DNA from: Acuticoccus sediminis
Lineage (GTDB): Bacteria; Pseudomonadota; Alphaproteobacteria; Rhizobiales; Amorphaceae
NCBI RefSeq assembly: GCF_003258595.1
Contig: NZ_QHHQ01000005.1
Coordinates: 434,001-498,000 of the forward strand
Direction: 5' to 3'
Length of the DNA: 64,000 bases
Under the pieces are notes generated by a model that had not been told where the DNA came from, searched no databases, and worked only from the letters and a program-made list of their open reading frames with translations. The translations under genes and the position numbers were made by a program. Numbering within the stretch: the first letter of the stretch is position 1; each line of letters begins with the position of its first letter. Below, in pieces: positions 46,814-55,696 of the stretch.

Positions 46814-47533
46814 ATGCGGCTCGATCAGGCGCTGGTGGAGCGCGGGCTCAGCCGGACGCGGAGCCAGGCGCGGGAGGCGATCCTTCGCGGGGCGGTCCGG
46901 GTGGACGGGCAGGTCGTCACGCGTGCGGCGCACCGGGTCGGCGGCGGGACGCTGCTGGAGACCGTCGGCGAGTCGTGGGTCAGCCGGGCCGCGCACAAGC
47001 TGATCGCGGCGCTCGACGCGTTCGGGATCGACCCGGCGGGCGCGCGCGCGCTCGACGTCGGGGCCTCGACGGGGGGCTTCACCGAGGTGCTTCTGTCACG
47101 CGGCGCGGCGCATGTGGTGGCGCTCGACGTCGGCCACGGCCAGCTCGCCGCATCGCTGCGGGGCGACCCGCGGGTGACCGTGATGGAAGGTGTCAACGCG
47201 CGGCATCTGAGCGGCGCGGACCTTGCCTATGCGCCGGACCTCATCGTGTCCGACGTCAGCTTCATCTCGCTGCGGCTGGCGCTGCCGCCGGCACTCGGGC
47301 TCGCCGCGCCCGGCGCGCGCCTCGTGGCGCTGGTGAAGCCGCAGTTCGAAGTGGGGCCGGCGCACATCGGCAAGGGCGGCATCGTCAAGGACGAGCCGGC
47401 GGCGCTCCGGGCGGTCGCCGACGTCAGCGCCGCGATCGCCGCCTGCGGCTATTCGGTCTCGGATGCGATCCCCTCGCCGATCGAGGGCGGAGACGGCAAC
47501 CGCGAGTGGCTGCTCGCGGCGGAGCGGCTGTGA
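46814..47533 (+). CDS. TlyA family 2'-O-methyltransferase (S4 plus FtsJ)
   Basis: A 239-residue protein (MRLDQALVERGLSRTRSQA) with an N-terminal S4 RNA-binding domain (about 1-60) and an FtsJ-like SAM domain with LDVGASTGGFTEVL and PDLIVSDVSFISL, KDK-type catalytic residues including the Lys of LVKPQFE. TlyA proteins methylate ribose of 16S/23S rRNA in Mycobacterium; whether this homologue does so is inferred. An earlier ATG at 46799 is possible. Its stop overlaps the next gene by GTGA. Confidence 0.9.
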   Translation: MRLDQALVERGLSRTRSQAREAILRGAVRVDGQVVTRAAHRVGGGTLLETVGESWVSRAAHKLIAALDAFGIDPAGARALDVGASTGGFTEVLLSRGAAHVVALDVGHGQLAASLRGDPRVTVMEGVNARHLSGADLAYAPDLIVSDVSFISLRLALPPALGLAAPGARLVALVKPQFEVGPAHIGKGGIVKDEPAALRAVADVSAAIAACGYSVSDAIPSPIEGGDGNREWLLAAERL

Positions 47534-48660
47534 GCGCCGTGCCTGAGGCCGTCGATACCGCGCCCGGCGGCGCCGTGCCGGCGGCGGTCGGGTCCTGTCC
47601 GCTCTTCGGCCGCTGCGGCGGGTGCAGCGCGCTGGACCGGCCGGCGGACGACTATGCCGAGGCAAAGCGCGCGGCGGTCGTGGCGGTGCTCGCCGCCCGC
47701 GGCATCACTGTCCCGGTCGAGCCGCTTCGCCGCCTCCCCTTCGCGAGCCGCCGCCGCGCGACCTTTACCGCCGTCGCCGACAAGGCGGGAGTCCGCGTCG
47801 GCTATCAGGCGGCCCGCTCGCACGAGGTGGTGGACGTCGCCGCCTGTCCGGCGCTCGACCCGGCGCTCGCGGCGGCGCTCCCGGAGATCCGGGCGATCGG
47901 CAAGGCGGCCGCCGAGGCCGGCAAGGCGCGCCTCACCGCGACGCTCTGCAGCAACGGCATCGACCTCGCCGTCACCCGCGAGGCACCGAAGCCGCCGAAG
48001 GGCGGCAAGCGGCGCGGCAAGGCTCCCCGCCGCCGGCCGCTGATGGTGGATGCACCCGGCATCCTGCGGGTCACGGTCGACGGCGAGATCGCCATCATGC
48101 GCGAGGTGCCGGCGGTCGTCTTCGACGGCGTCTCCGTCCCGTTCCCGCCAGCGGCCTTCCTGCAGGCGAGCCGCGCCAGCGAGACGCTGATGGTGGACCT
48201 CGTCACCGCCGCGGTGGGCGACGCGGCGACGGTCGCGGACCTCTTCTGCGGCCTCGGCACGTTCGCCGTCCCCCTCACCCGCACCGCGAAGGTCACGGCA
48301 GTGGAGATCGACGGCCCCGCCCTCGACGCGCTGGAGGCGGGGATGGCGCACACCAGCGGGCGGCGCGGCCTCACCGCGATCCGCCGCAACCTGATGCAGC
48401 ATCCGCTGTCGCCGAAGGAGCTCAACGTCGACGCGGTGGTGTTCGACCCGCCGCGCGCCGGGGCCGAAGCGGTCGCGACCTCCCTCGCCCGCTCGAGTGT
48501 GCCGCGCATCGTCGCCGTCTCGTGCGAGCCGAGGACGCTGGCGCGCGACCTCGCGATCCTCGTCGAGGGCGGCTACACAATCACGCAGGTGGTTCCGGTC
48601 GACCAGTTCGTGGGCACGGACCATATCGAGGTGGTCGCCACTCTGGAGGGTACGCGATGA
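47530..48660 (+). CDS. RumA/TrmA-type RNA (uracil-5-)-methyltransferase with Fe-S motif
   Basis: A 376-residue SAM methyltransferase. The N-terminal cysteines CPLFGRCGGC (CX5CX2C) plus a later Cys in DVAACPALDP form the iron-sulphur site of the RlmD/RumA group; the MTase core has FCGLGTFAVPL, FDPPRAG and the catalytic Cys in VSCEPRTLARD. No TRAM domain precedes the cysteines, so it is shorter than RlmD of Escherichia coli. The GTG start overlaps the TlyA stop, and the long open frame that reaches back to 46261 is not coding. The exact uridine target is not known. Confidence 0.88.
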   Translation: MSAVPEAVDTAPGGAVPAAVGSCPLFGRCGGCSALDRPADDYAEAKRAAVVAVLAARGITVPVEPLRRLPFASRRRATFTAVADKAGVRVGYQAARSHEVVDVAACPALDPALAAALPEIRAIGKAAAEAGKARLTATLCSNGIDLAVTREAPKPPKGGKRRGKAPRRRPLMVDAPGILRVTVDGEIAIMREVPAVVFDGVSVPFPPAAFLQASRASETLMVDLVTAAVGDAATVADLFCGLGTFAVPLTRTAKVTAVEIDGPALDALEAGMAHTSGRRGLTAIRRNLMQHPLSPKELNVDAVVFDPPRAGAEAVATSLARSSVPRIVAVSCEPRTLARDLAILVEGGYTITQVVPVDQFVGTDHIEVVATLEGTR

Positions 48661-49721
48661 CGCCGGTGGAACGCTTCGCCATGCGCGCCCGCTTCGGGCT
48701 GGCCCAGGCCGCGCGCGTCGGCTGGTACGCGTCGCAGAACGCGGCCGGCGTCCGGGTCGGCCGGGAGGCGGGCCGCGACCTTCCGCCCCCGCCCAAGCCG
48801 GTGATCGAGGCGCCGGCCGGAATCCCGAACCGCGCCGAACTGCTGAAGCACGTGCGCAAGCTCCTCGTTCGCGACCTCGCCAACGTCGAGGCCGGCCTCT
48901 ATCCGATGCCGGTGGACGAGCCGGACGGCCTGCGCGGCCTCATCGAGCGGCGGGGGATGTACCTGAAGGACATTCCCAACATCGTGCGCCGCCGGGCGAC
49001 GCGGTCCCACCAGGAGGTCGACCGCAGCGGCGGCAAGCGCCCGCGCTACTACATGCAGAACTTCCACTTCCAGACCGACGGCTGGATGACGGAGGACTCC
49101 GCCAGGCTCTACGACACCCAGGTCGAGACGCTGTTCCTCGGCGCCGCGGCGGCGATGCGGCGGCAGGGTCTCGTCCCGATCGCCGAAATGGTGCGCGAGC
49201 GCGACCAGCGCACGCTCGCCATGCTGGACGTCGCGTCGGGATCCGGCTCGTTCCTGCGGGACGTGCGCCAGGCCTTCCCCCGCCTGCCGATCGTCGCGAG
49301 CGACCTCTCCGAGCCCTATGTCGGCCTCGCCCGCAGCAAGGTGGGCTCGCGTTCCGGCAGCGGCGCGGTGGTCGCGGCGGCCGAGAGCCTGCCGTTTGCG
49401 ACCGGCGGCTTCGACATCGTCTCGACGATCTACCTCTTTCATGAACTGCCGCCGAAGGTGCGCCGGCAGGTGGCGGCGGAGATGGCGCGCGTCGTCGCAC
49501 CGGGCGGCCGCGTCATTGTCATCGATAGTTTGCAGACAGGTGATACCGCTGAGCTTGATGGGCTTCTGGAGTTGTTCCCGCAGCTCTTTCACGAGCCTTA
49601 CTATCGCTCCTACTTGACTGAGGACATCGTTGCATTATTCGCTGATGCAGGGCTCGAGCTCATGGCCGGCTGGCCAGCGTTCCTCTCCAAGGTGCAGGTC
49701 TTCCAGAAGCCGCAACGCTGA
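48657..49721 (+). CDS. Class I SAM-dependent methyltransferase
   Basis: A 354-residue methyltransferase. The N-terminal 180 residues are basic and without a recognised fold; the SAM core follows (LDVASGSGSFLRDV motif I, ASDLSEPY motif II, FDIVSTIYLFHELP motif IV, RVVAPGGRVIVID). The pattern is of the UbiE-like small-molecule or lipid methyltransferases. ATG overlaps the preceding stop (ATGA). The substrate is unknown. Confidence 0.82.
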   Translation: MTPVERFAMRARFGLAQAARVGWYASQNAAGVRVGREAGRDLPPPPKPVIEAPAGIPNRAELLKHVRKLLVRDLANVEAGLYPMPVDEPDGLRGLIERRGMYLKDIPNIVRRRATRSHQEVDRSGGKRPRYYMQNFHFQTDGWMTEDSARLYDTQVETLFLGAAAAMRRQGLVPIAEMVRERDQRTLAMLDVASGSGSFLRDVRQAFPRLPIVASDLSEPYVGLARSKVGSRSGSGAVVAAAESLPFATGGFDIVSTIYLFHELPPKVRRQVAAEMARVVAPGGRVIVIDSLQTGDTAELDGLLELFPQLFHEPYYRSYLTEDIVALFADAGLELMAGWPAFLSKVQVFQKPQR

Positions 49722-49795
49722 GGAGTGTTTCGCCGCTTATAGAGTCCGGTGTGGTTGGTTTCTCCCGGAACGCCCGCATATGGGGCGAGGCTGAC

Positions 49796-50200
49796 ATGAA
49801 GCGTTTGCCGAATGGGTTGCGTAAGACTGCTCTGATCGTCGTCGGGATCGCGTGTCTCGTCATCGGCGCGATCACCGCGCCGACTCCTCTCCCGACCGGC
49901 GTCCCCCTCCTCGCCATCGGGATCGTCCTGCTGGTGACGATCTCGGCGACGGCGCGCGTCTACGTGCGGCGCCTCAGGGCGTATTCCGGCCCGGTGGACC
50001 GCGGTTTCGCGTTCGTCGAGACCCGGGCCGCGCGGCCGATGTCGACGGTGCTGCGGCGCACCCGTCCGCTGGCACGGAAAATCGAGGCCAAGGCGGCGAT
50101 GAAGGCGGCGAGCGCCGCGCTCCAGTCCGTCCGCGCGCGCAAGGAGCGGGCGTCGGCCCCCGGTCCGGGCGAAGGCGTCCAGGTCCAGCCGCCCGACTGA
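49796..50200 (+). CDS. PGPGW-like small membrane protein
   Basis: A 134-residue protein with two hydrophobic helices (TALIVVGIACLVIGAITAPTP and TGVPLLAIGIVLLVTISATA) whose connecting loop TPLPTGVPLL matches the position of the PGPGW motif of that membrane family, then a basic helical cytoplasmic tail. GAGG lies before the ATG at 49796. Function unknown. Confidence 0.6.
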   Translation: MKRLPNGLRKTALIVVGIACLVIGAITAPTPLPTGVPLLAIGIVLLVTISATARVYVRRLRAYSGPVDRGFAFVETRAARPMSTVLRRTRPLARKIEAKAAMKAASAALQSVRARKERASAPGPGEGVQVQPPD

Positions 50201-50290
50201 CGCCGCCTTCGCCGGCCGCGCGCACCCGCCCGCGCTCTCACGCTAGCGTCGCCGCCGGCCGGGGAACTCTCGCGCGGCGACGGGAACTTC

Positions 50291-50348
50291 ACAGTACTGT
50301 TTGACGCATCCGTGGCGTTGACCCAGAAGTGGGCGAAACCACGGAGGA
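50291..50348 (+). promoter_or_regulatory. Structured leader of metY
   Basis: A perfect 10-bp palindrome ACAGTACTGT (50291-50300) is followed by a nested hairpin: outer arms 50310-50315 and 50339-50344, inner arms 50322-50325 and 50330-50333. The outer right arm touches the ribosome site CGGAGGAA of metY. It does not match the SAM-II consensus that I know, so it is recorded only as possible structure. Confidence 0.35.
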
Positions 50349-50354
50349 ACCGTC

Positions 50355-51635
50355 ATGGCCGAGAAGTCTCCCGGCTTCAACACACTCTCCATCCACGCCG
50401 GCGCGCAGCCCGATCCGACGACCGGCGCGCGCGCCACGCCGATCTACCAGACCACGTCCTACGTCTTCGACGACGTGGATCACGCGGCCTCGCTCTTCGG
50501 GCTGCAGGCGTTCGGCAACATCTACACCCGCATCACCAACCCGACGAACGCCGTCCTCGAGGCGCGTGTCGCGGCGCTGGAAGGCGGGACCGCCGCGCTC
50601 GCGGTGGCGTCGGGCCATGCCGCACAGGTCAACGTCCTCCATACGCTGATGCAGCCGGGTGACGAGCTCGTCGCCTCCAACAAGCTCTATGGCGGCTCGA
50701 TCAACCAGTTCACCCACTCGTTCAAGAACTTCGGCTGGAACGTGAAGTGGGCGGACGCGGACGATCCGTCGTCCTTCGCCGCGCAGATCACCGACAAGAC
50801 GAAGGCGATCTTCTGCGAGTCCATCGCCAACCCCGGCGGCGTGATCATGGACCTCGACGCGATCGCCAAGGTCGCGAAGGACGCGAACGTGCCGCTCATC
50901 GTCGACTCGACGATGGCGACGCCGTACCTGATCCGCCCGTTCGAGCACGGCGCGGACATCGTCGTCCACTCGGCGACGAAGTTCCTCGGTGGCCACGGCA
51001 ACTCCATCGCCGGCGTGATCGTCGACGGCGGCACGTTCAACTGGGTCGGCGACAAGCGCTACCCGATGCTGTCCGAGCCGCGCCCGGAATATGACGGGAT
51101 GGTGCTGGCAGAGACCTTCGGCAACTTCGCCTTCGCGATCGCGGCGCGTGTGCTGGGGCTTCGCGACCTCGGCGCGGCGCTGTCGCCGATGAACGCGTTC
51201 CTGGTGCTGACCGGCATCGAGACGCTGGCGCTGCGCATGCAGCGGCACTGCGAGAACGCGCAGAAGGTGGCCGAATTCCTGTCGACGCACCCGAAGGTGT
51301 CGTGGGTCAGCTACCCGGGCCTGCCGGGCGACAAGTACCACGAGCTCGCCAAGAAGTACTGCCCGAACGGGGCCGGCGCGGTGTTCACGTTCGGTCTCGC
51401 GGGCGGGTACGACGCGGGCGTCTCGCTGGTCTCGAACCTCGAGCTATTCTCGCACCTGGCGAACATCGGCGACACGCGCTCGCTGGTGATCCACCCGGCG
51501 TCGACGACGCACCGCCAGCTCTCCACCGAGGCGAAGATCGCCGCCGGTGCGGGCCCGGACGTGGTGCGCGTGTCGGTCGGCATCGAGAATGCCGAGGACA
51601 TCATCGCCGATCTCGACCAGGCGCTCGGCAAGTAA
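50355..51635 (+). CDS. metY: O-acetylhomoserine sulfhydrylase (PLP)
   Basis: A 426-residue PLP enzyme of the Cys/Met metabolism family that makes homocysteine from O-acetylhomoserine and sulphide. It shows [31 protein letters not shown], and the PLP lysine K209 in [11 protein letters not shown]; the length, the GHAAQ motif and NPTN match the O-acetylhomoserine group (MetY) rather than cystathionine synthase. It is preceded by GGAGGAA and followed by a hairpin. Confidence 0.92.
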   Translation: MAEKSPGFNTLSIHAGAQPDPTTGARATPIYQTTSYVFDDVDHAASLFGLQAFGNIYTRITNPTNAVLEARVAALEGGTAALAVASGHAAQVNVLHTLMQPGDELVASNKLYGGSINQFTHSFKNFGWNVKWADADDPSSFAAQITDKTKAIFCESIANPGGVIMDLDAIAKVAKDANVPLIVDSTMATPYLIRPFEHGADIVVHSATKFLGGHGNSIAGVIVDGGTFNWVGDKRYPMLSEPRPEYDGMVLAETFGNFAFAIAARVLGLRDLGAALSPMNAFLVLTGIETLALRMQRHCENAQKVAEFLSTHPKVSWVSYPGLPGDKYHELAKKYCPNGAGAVFTFGLAGGYDAGVSLVSNLELFSHLANIGDTRSLVIHPASTTHRQLSTEAKIAAGAGPDVVRVSVGIENAEDIIADLDQALGK

Positions 51636-51643
51636 CGCCCTCC

Positions 51644-51667
51644 GGCGGCCGCTCCCGGGCGGCCGCC
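51644..51667. terminator. Hairpin between convergent metY and ctaA
   Basis: Perfect 8-bp GC arms 51644-51651 and 51660-51667 with an 8-base loop, right after metY and 31 bases before the ctaA end. No T-run, so a weak terminator at best. Confidence 0.45.
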
Positions 51668-51697
51668 ATCCATCGCCTGCCGCGCGTCCGGCGCCCC

Positions 51698-52762
51698 TCA
51701 GGCCCGGACCGGCTCCTCCGACAGGGCCGGCGCCGCGGCGGCCGCCACGCGGGCCGCGTTGTCGACGGCCACCCAGAGCAGGATCGCCGCGACGAACTGG
51801 TGCGTCAGCGCCAGATGCACCGGCACATGCAGCAGCACCACCGTGATCCCGATCGCCGCCTGGACGGTGACGATCGCCGCGAGCGCCGTCGTGCGCGCCG
51901 CCGCCCCCGTGCGCCGCGCCGCCAGCGCGAGGCCGAGGGTCACGATCCAGAGGATGTAGCCGGCGACGCGGTGGTCGAACTGCACCGTCAGAGGGTTCTC
52001 GAACGCGTTGATCCACCAGGGGTGCATCAGGCCGAGCCCGTCGGGGATGAGAGCGCCCGCCATCGTCGGCCACTCGTCGGAGGCGAGCCCGGCGTCGAGC
52101 CCGGCGACCAGCGCGCCGAGGAAGATCTGCGCCAGGACGAGGAACGGCAGCACCTTCGAGACCGCCGCGACGCCGCCCGGCACCACGGTCCGCCGCGCCT
52201 TCCCGCCGAGGCGGACCGAGAGCCACACCGCCAGGGAAAGGATCACGCACGCCAGCGTCATGTGGATCGCGAGACGGTACTGGCTGACGTCGACGCGCTC
52301 GGTGAGGCCGGACGTGACCATCCACCAGCCGACCGCGCCCTGCAGTCCCCCCAGCGCCAGCAGGCCGATCGCCCACGGCTTGAACCAGCCCGGCAGCATC
52401 CCGCGGATCCAGAAGAAGGCGAGCGGGATCGCGAAGACGAGGCCGATGGAGCGCGCGACCAGCCGGTGCGCCCACTCCCAGAAGAAGATCTCCTTGAACT
52501 CGGCGAGCGTCATGCCGTGGTTGACGAGCGCGTATTCCGGGATCTTCTGGTAGAGCGCGAACGCCTCGTTCCAGGCCGAGTCGGTGAGCGGCGGGATGAC
52601 GCCGACGATGGGCTGCCACAGCGTGATCGACAGCCCGGAGTCGGTGAGACGCGTCCCTCCGCCGACCACGAGCGTCGCGATGACGAAGGCGGCGACGATG
52701 CGCAGCCACCAGACGATTGAAGCGTGCGATCGCACGGGCACTTGCGTGGGCTCTTCCTGCAT
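51698..52762 (-). CDS. ctaA: Heme A synthase (COX15/CtaA)
   Basis: A 354-residue membrane enzyme that oxidises heme O to heme A for aa3-type cytochrome oxidase. About eight helices; conserved His residues are in FFWEWAHRLVARSIG, RLAIHMTLAC, VQFDHRVAGYILW and LALTHQFVAAILLW. The EWAHRL motif is diagnostic. I start at 52762 (MQEEPTQVP), though an earlier in-frame start exists at 52798. It is divergent from DUF2842, the usual neighbour in alphaproteobacteria. Confidence 0.94.
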   Translation of the reverse strand: MQEEPTQVPVRSHASIVWWLRIVAAFVIATLVVGGGTRLTDSGLSITLWQPIVGVIPPLTDSAWNEAFALYQKIPEYALVNHGMTLAEFKEIFFWEWAHRLVARSIGLVFAIPLAFFWIRGMLPGWFKPWAIGLLALGGLQGAVGWWMVTSGLTERVDVSQYRLAIHMTLACVILSLAVWLSVRLGGKARRTVVPGGVAAVSKVLPFLVLAQIFLGALVAGLDAGLASDEWPTMAGALIPDGLGLMHPWWINAFENPLTVQFDHRVAGYILWIVTLGLALAARRTGAAARTTALAAIVTVQAAIGITVVLLHVPVHLALTHQFVAAILLWVAVDNAARVAAAAAPALSEEPVRA

Positions 52763-52896
52763 GGGCTCTGATCTAGCCGCGACGGGGGACCAAGCCAAAG
52801 GCTTTATGGCCGCTGCGACGACGCCGCGACCATCTCCGGATTGGACAAATTGACCGGGACCATCGAAAGAGGGCCGACGGGACTGGGAGGGACGAC

Positions 52897-53097
52897 GTGA
52901 ACATCCGGGTGAGGAAGCTGATCGGTACGCTGGTGACCGTCACCTTCCTGTTTATCTACGTGCTGATGGCGATGGTGCTGGCGGCGCGCCTGCTCCCTGG
53001 CACCAACGGCGTCACCCAACTCGCCTACTATGTCGTGGCGGGCCTCCTCTGGGTGATCCCGGTCGGCCTTCTCATCAAGTGGATGGAGCGCGGCTGA
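52897..53097 (+). CDS. DUF2842 small membrane protein
   Basis: A 66-residue protein with two hydrophobic helices (GTLVTVTFLFIYVLMAMVLA and YYVVAGLLWVIPVGLLIKWM). The opening RKLIG and closing WVIPVGLLIKWMERG are the DUF2842 pattern, an alphaproteobacterial family of unknown function that commonly lies next to heme A synthase. It starts at GTG 52897 after GGGAGGGA. Confidence 0.85.
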   Translation: MNIRVRKLIGTLVTVTFLFIYVLMAMVLAARLLPGTNGVTQLAYYVVAGLLWVIPVGLLIKWMERG

Positions 53098-53113
53098 GGC
53101 GCAGTTCCCCGGG

Positions 53114-53629
53114 TCAGCGTGACGTGCGCCGCCCGAGGCGCTGGCGGATCGCGGCGATGGCCCGGAGCAGCAGTGCCGCGAGACTTCCCGCCAAGGTCAT
53201 GTAGGCGATGCCGAGCCCCCACTGCCCCTCCGTGCGGTGAGCGAGGCGGAAGCGCGACGGGCCGCCGGCGTCGAGGCGGTCGCGCACGCTCCTCGCGATG
53301 GCGTGCGCCGCCAGCATCTGACCCGAGGAGACTTCGATCCGCAGGCGGTCGGGCGCGTCCTGCACGACGACGACGGACCGCATCGCCCTGTCCTCGGCGC
53401 TCTCGCCGGCGACCGCGGCGCCCGGCCGGAGCGGGCGCAGCGCGGCGATGTCGGCGGGCGGCATGGTGGCGAGCGCGCCGGCGATCCCCTGCCGCCTCGC
53501 GGCCTCGATACGGTGGGGACCGACCGGGCGGTCGAGCCGGACCTCGATCTCGACGACCGTCGCCGCGATCGGCGGCCCGGTCAGGACACCGGCGAGGCTC
53601 ATGGCCGCGAGCGCGATCAGTCGGCGCAT
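53114..53629 (-). CDS. Secreted/membrane-anchored protein of unknown family
   Basis: A 171-residue protein with a signal peptide (MRRLIALAAMSLAGVLTG), a hydrophilic domain of about 110 residues with the repeated VVVV/RSV strands, and a C-terminal hydrophobic helix (LGIAYMTLAGSLAALLLRAI) followed by a basic end, so it may be anchored at the C-terminus. GGGAGA lies six bases before ATG 53629. It converges with DUF2842. I do not recognise a family. Confidence 0.6.
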   Translation of the reverse strand: MRRLIALAAMSLAGVLTGPPIAATVVEIEVRLDRPVGPHRIEAARRQGIAGALATMPPADIAALRPLRPGAAVAGESAEDRAMRSVVVVQDAPDRLRIEVSSGQMLAAHAIARSVRDRLDAGGPSRFRLAHRTEGQWGLGIAYMTLAGSLAALLLRAIAAIRQRLGRRTSR

Positions 53630-53776
53630 GGTGCATCTCCCGGGCGGTCGGACGTCCGGTCCGGCATGGCGCATCGGGCTGTGTCGGGGCTGGGGGCGCG
53701 GTTTGGACCGGGGCTCCGTCAAAGCGTACGGCACCGCTTGCGCCGGCCGATCAAACCCTATAGGTCCATCCGACGA

Positions 53777-53853
<77 letters not shown>

Positions 53854-53874
53854 ATGTTTTCAATCTGTTAAGAG

Positions 53875-53895
53875 AGTGGGCCTCGTTCCCACTTT
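53875..53895 (+). terminator. Putative terminator after tRNA-Pro
   Basis: Six-base arms 53875-53880 and 53888-53893 around a 7-base loop, followed by TT. Weak by itself but correctly placed 21 bases after the tRNA. Confidence 0.45.
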
Positions 53896-53946
53896 CCGCT
53901 GTGTCAGCACAGTGTCAGCGCGGCACCCGAATTTATGAGGTGGCCG

Positions 53947-55107
53947 ATGTTCGCTGACTCAACAGCACGGCTCAACCCGACCGAGGGCCACATCCTCGCT
54001 GGCGTGCAGATCGACGAGCACCGCTTTCTCGCGCGGGTGAAGTCGCCGCAGCTCTTCCAGATCGCTCCGGACCCGCGTGACACGGAGGACAAGCGCAAGC
54101 TCGCCGCATCGAAGGATGCGCAGGACCTGCGAGAGATCCGCCTCAAGGTGCAGCGGCTCTTCGAGGGCGCGAAAGCCAAGAACGTCGGTGCGCAAGCCGA
54201 CTATGTGATCAGCCTGCACAACGGCCAGCCCGGCATCACCCCGACGATCATCCTCTACAGCGAGGCGCCGCTGGAGACTGCCCTCGATCCTCAGATGAGC
54301 GTCGGGACGGTGCTGATCCCTTACGGGGTGAAGCTGGTGGCGATCGATGGTGAGACCCAGCTCGCCGCGCGCTATGAGGCTGCCAACCGGATGCCTGAGA
54401 CAAAGGACAGCGCCGTCGCGGTCTACATTTGCAAGGGGCTGGGAAATGCATGGGCGCGGCAGGCCTTCCACGATCTCAACGTGCTCGGCGTGCGGCCCAA
54501 CGCGGCCGTCAGCATCGGCATGGATGCGAGAGACCCGCTTACGCGCCTCACCAGCGACCTTGAGGCACGCGTTCCCTTCTTCGAAGGACGCATCAGTCGC
54601 ACCAGGCGTCAGTTGAGGGCGTCAGATCCTGAGGTGACCACGATCTCCGCCTTGCGGGGCGCATGCGTTACCTTCGTGCATGGGATCGGCGGGACGAAAT
54701 ACGGCGCAAGGCCGGTGCCGCTGCCGGCAGGTCGGGAGGCCGCTGTCCTCGAAGCCGCGGTGGAGTGGTGGCGGGGCGTGACCGGTCTCATTGGCGACGC
54801 CCTTGAGAATCGAGACGACACGGTCGCATCCGCGCCGGCCGTCCTGTCAGCGCTCGGCGCGATGGGCCACCCGCTCCTCGCAGCGGACGGGCCGGACCAA
54901 CGCCGCCGGGGTCTCAACGCTCAACTCGCGAAGCTGGAAGCCGTCGACTGGGCGCGCGGGCGCCAATGGGAGGGCATCGCCGGCAAGTTCACTCCCAAGG
55001 GTGCATTCACTGTCGGTGGATCGAAAGAGACCGCGCATGCGATCTTCGGGGCGCTGAATGACGAGACGTCAGCGCCCTACGCGCGCATTCGTTCAAGCAC
55101 CACCTAG
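53947..55107 (+). CDS. Orphan DGQHR/DndB-like protein
   Basis: A 386-residue protein whose middle resembles the DGQHR domain of DndB and its relatives: VKLVAIDGETQLAARYEA (the DGQHR motif reads DGETQ), VAVYICKGLGNAW, and the strong FHDLNVLGVRPNAAVSIGMD block followed by RDPLTRLT. DndB regulates DNA phosphorothioate modification operons; no dndACDE or restriction genes are in the window, so this is an orphan. ATG 53947 is preferred because GAGG sits six bases upstream. It lies 93 bases after the tRNA and ends in a strong terminator. The family call is by eye. Confidence 0.65.
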   Translation: MFADSTARLNPTEGHILAGVQIDEHRFLARVKSPQLFQIAPDPRDTEDKRKLAASKDAQDLREIRLKVQRLFEGAKAKNVGAQADYVISLHNGQPGITPTIILYSEAPLETALDPQMSVGTVLIPYGVKLVAIDGETQLAARYEAANRMPETKDSAVAVYICKGLGNAWARQAFHDLNVLGVRPNAAVSIGMDARDPLTRLTSDLEARVPFFEGRISRTRRQLRASDPEVTTISALRGACVTFVHGIGGTKYGARPVPLPAGREAAVLEAAVEWWRGVTGLIGDALENRDDTVASAPAVLSALGAMGHPLLAADGPDQRRRGLNAQLAKLEAVDWARGRQWEGIAGKFTPKGAFTVGGSKETAHAIFGALNDETSAPYARIRSSTT

Positions 55108-55136
55108 ACCCTCTGCTCCCACCTCTGCATGAATAA

Positions 55137-55165
55137 AGGGCGGGCTCCGATCTCGGACCCGCCCT
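55137..55165. terminator. Bidirectional terminator between DGQHR gene and small-protein operon
   Basis: A 13-bp stem with one bulged base (outer arms 55137-55144 and 55158-55165, inner 55146-55150 and 55153-55157), followed by CATGTTTT on the plus strand and by TTTATT on the minus strand. It serves both converging units. Confidence 0.8.
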
Positions 55166-55193
55166 CATGTTTTCCAATCCGTGAAATCCGGCG

Positions 55194-55448
55194 TCACGGT
55201 TCCTGAGCGAAACGACGGACCATGATCTGGACGCCTCGCAGGTCGACCAGATGGTGCTCGATATCGACGTGAAGATCATCGAGACCTTGGGCGATCGGGT
55301 CTGATCCGTAGTCCCCCAAAAGGTCGCTCGTCACCGCTAACCTGATGAGGCGAACGCGCTGCCGGATGCTCTCAAGGGCGTCCAGGCTGGTGGTAATTCC
55401 GGACCTGACATCGTCGATGTCGTATGTGTCTTTCAGTTCGATCGTCAT
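55194..55448 (-). CDS. Small unknown protein C of three-gene operon
   Basis: An 84-residue mostly helical acidic protein (MTIELKDTYDIDDVRSGI ...) with a Leu/Arg-rich middle (LDALESIRQRVRLIR) and GLDDLHVDIEHHLVDLRG near the end. Its ATG overlaps the stop of gene B (ATGA). It may be distantly related to A and B through the shared LE..R / LDDL spacing. No known family. Confidence 0.6.
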   Translation of the reverse strand: MTIELKDTYDIDDVRSGITTSLDALESIRQRVRLIRLAVTSDLLGDYGSDPIAQGLDDLHVDIEHHLVDLRGVQIMVRRFAQEP

Positions 55449-55696
55449 GCCTCGGCCCCTGCACTCGTCGAGAGGTGATGAGGGTAGGAGTCGAGCAACG
55501 CCTTGAACTCAGCAACTCCGTCTTCGAGATCGTCGCTGGCACGCAAGAGCGGGGCGCATGTCCCGCCGGATAGCTCGAGAACGAAGTGCTCCGCTCCGCC
55601 GCAATAGAAGGCGATGCGATCCTCAAGCGCTGCGAACGCGTCGTAGATTTCTCGAAACACTGCTGCATCGGCGGTGTTGTTCGGCGCCGCGGTCAT
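55445..55696 (-). CDS. Small unknown protein B of three-gene operon
   Basis: An 83-residue protein with blocks ALEDRIAFYCGGAEHFV and LLRASDDLEDGVAEFKALLD. It is a clear paralogue of gene A. Its ATG overlaps what would be the stop of gene A (ATGA), and its stop overlaps gene C, so the three are translationally coupled. No known family. Confidence 0.65.
   Translation of the reverse strand: MTAAPNNTADAAVFREIYDAFAALEDRIAFYCGGAEHFVLELSGGTCAPLLRASDDLEDGVAEFKALLDSYPHHLSTSAGAEA

Noticed and set aside
46261-48660. A 799-codon plus-strand frame over the palindrome and TlyA gene
   Set aside because: Only its last 376 codons (from GTG 47530) show a protein family; the earlier part is out of frame with TlyA.
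50201-50354. SAM-II riboswitch upstream of metY
   Set aside because: The conserved SAM-II core stretches are not present. Only unspecific pairing was seen, so I kept it as a structured leader.
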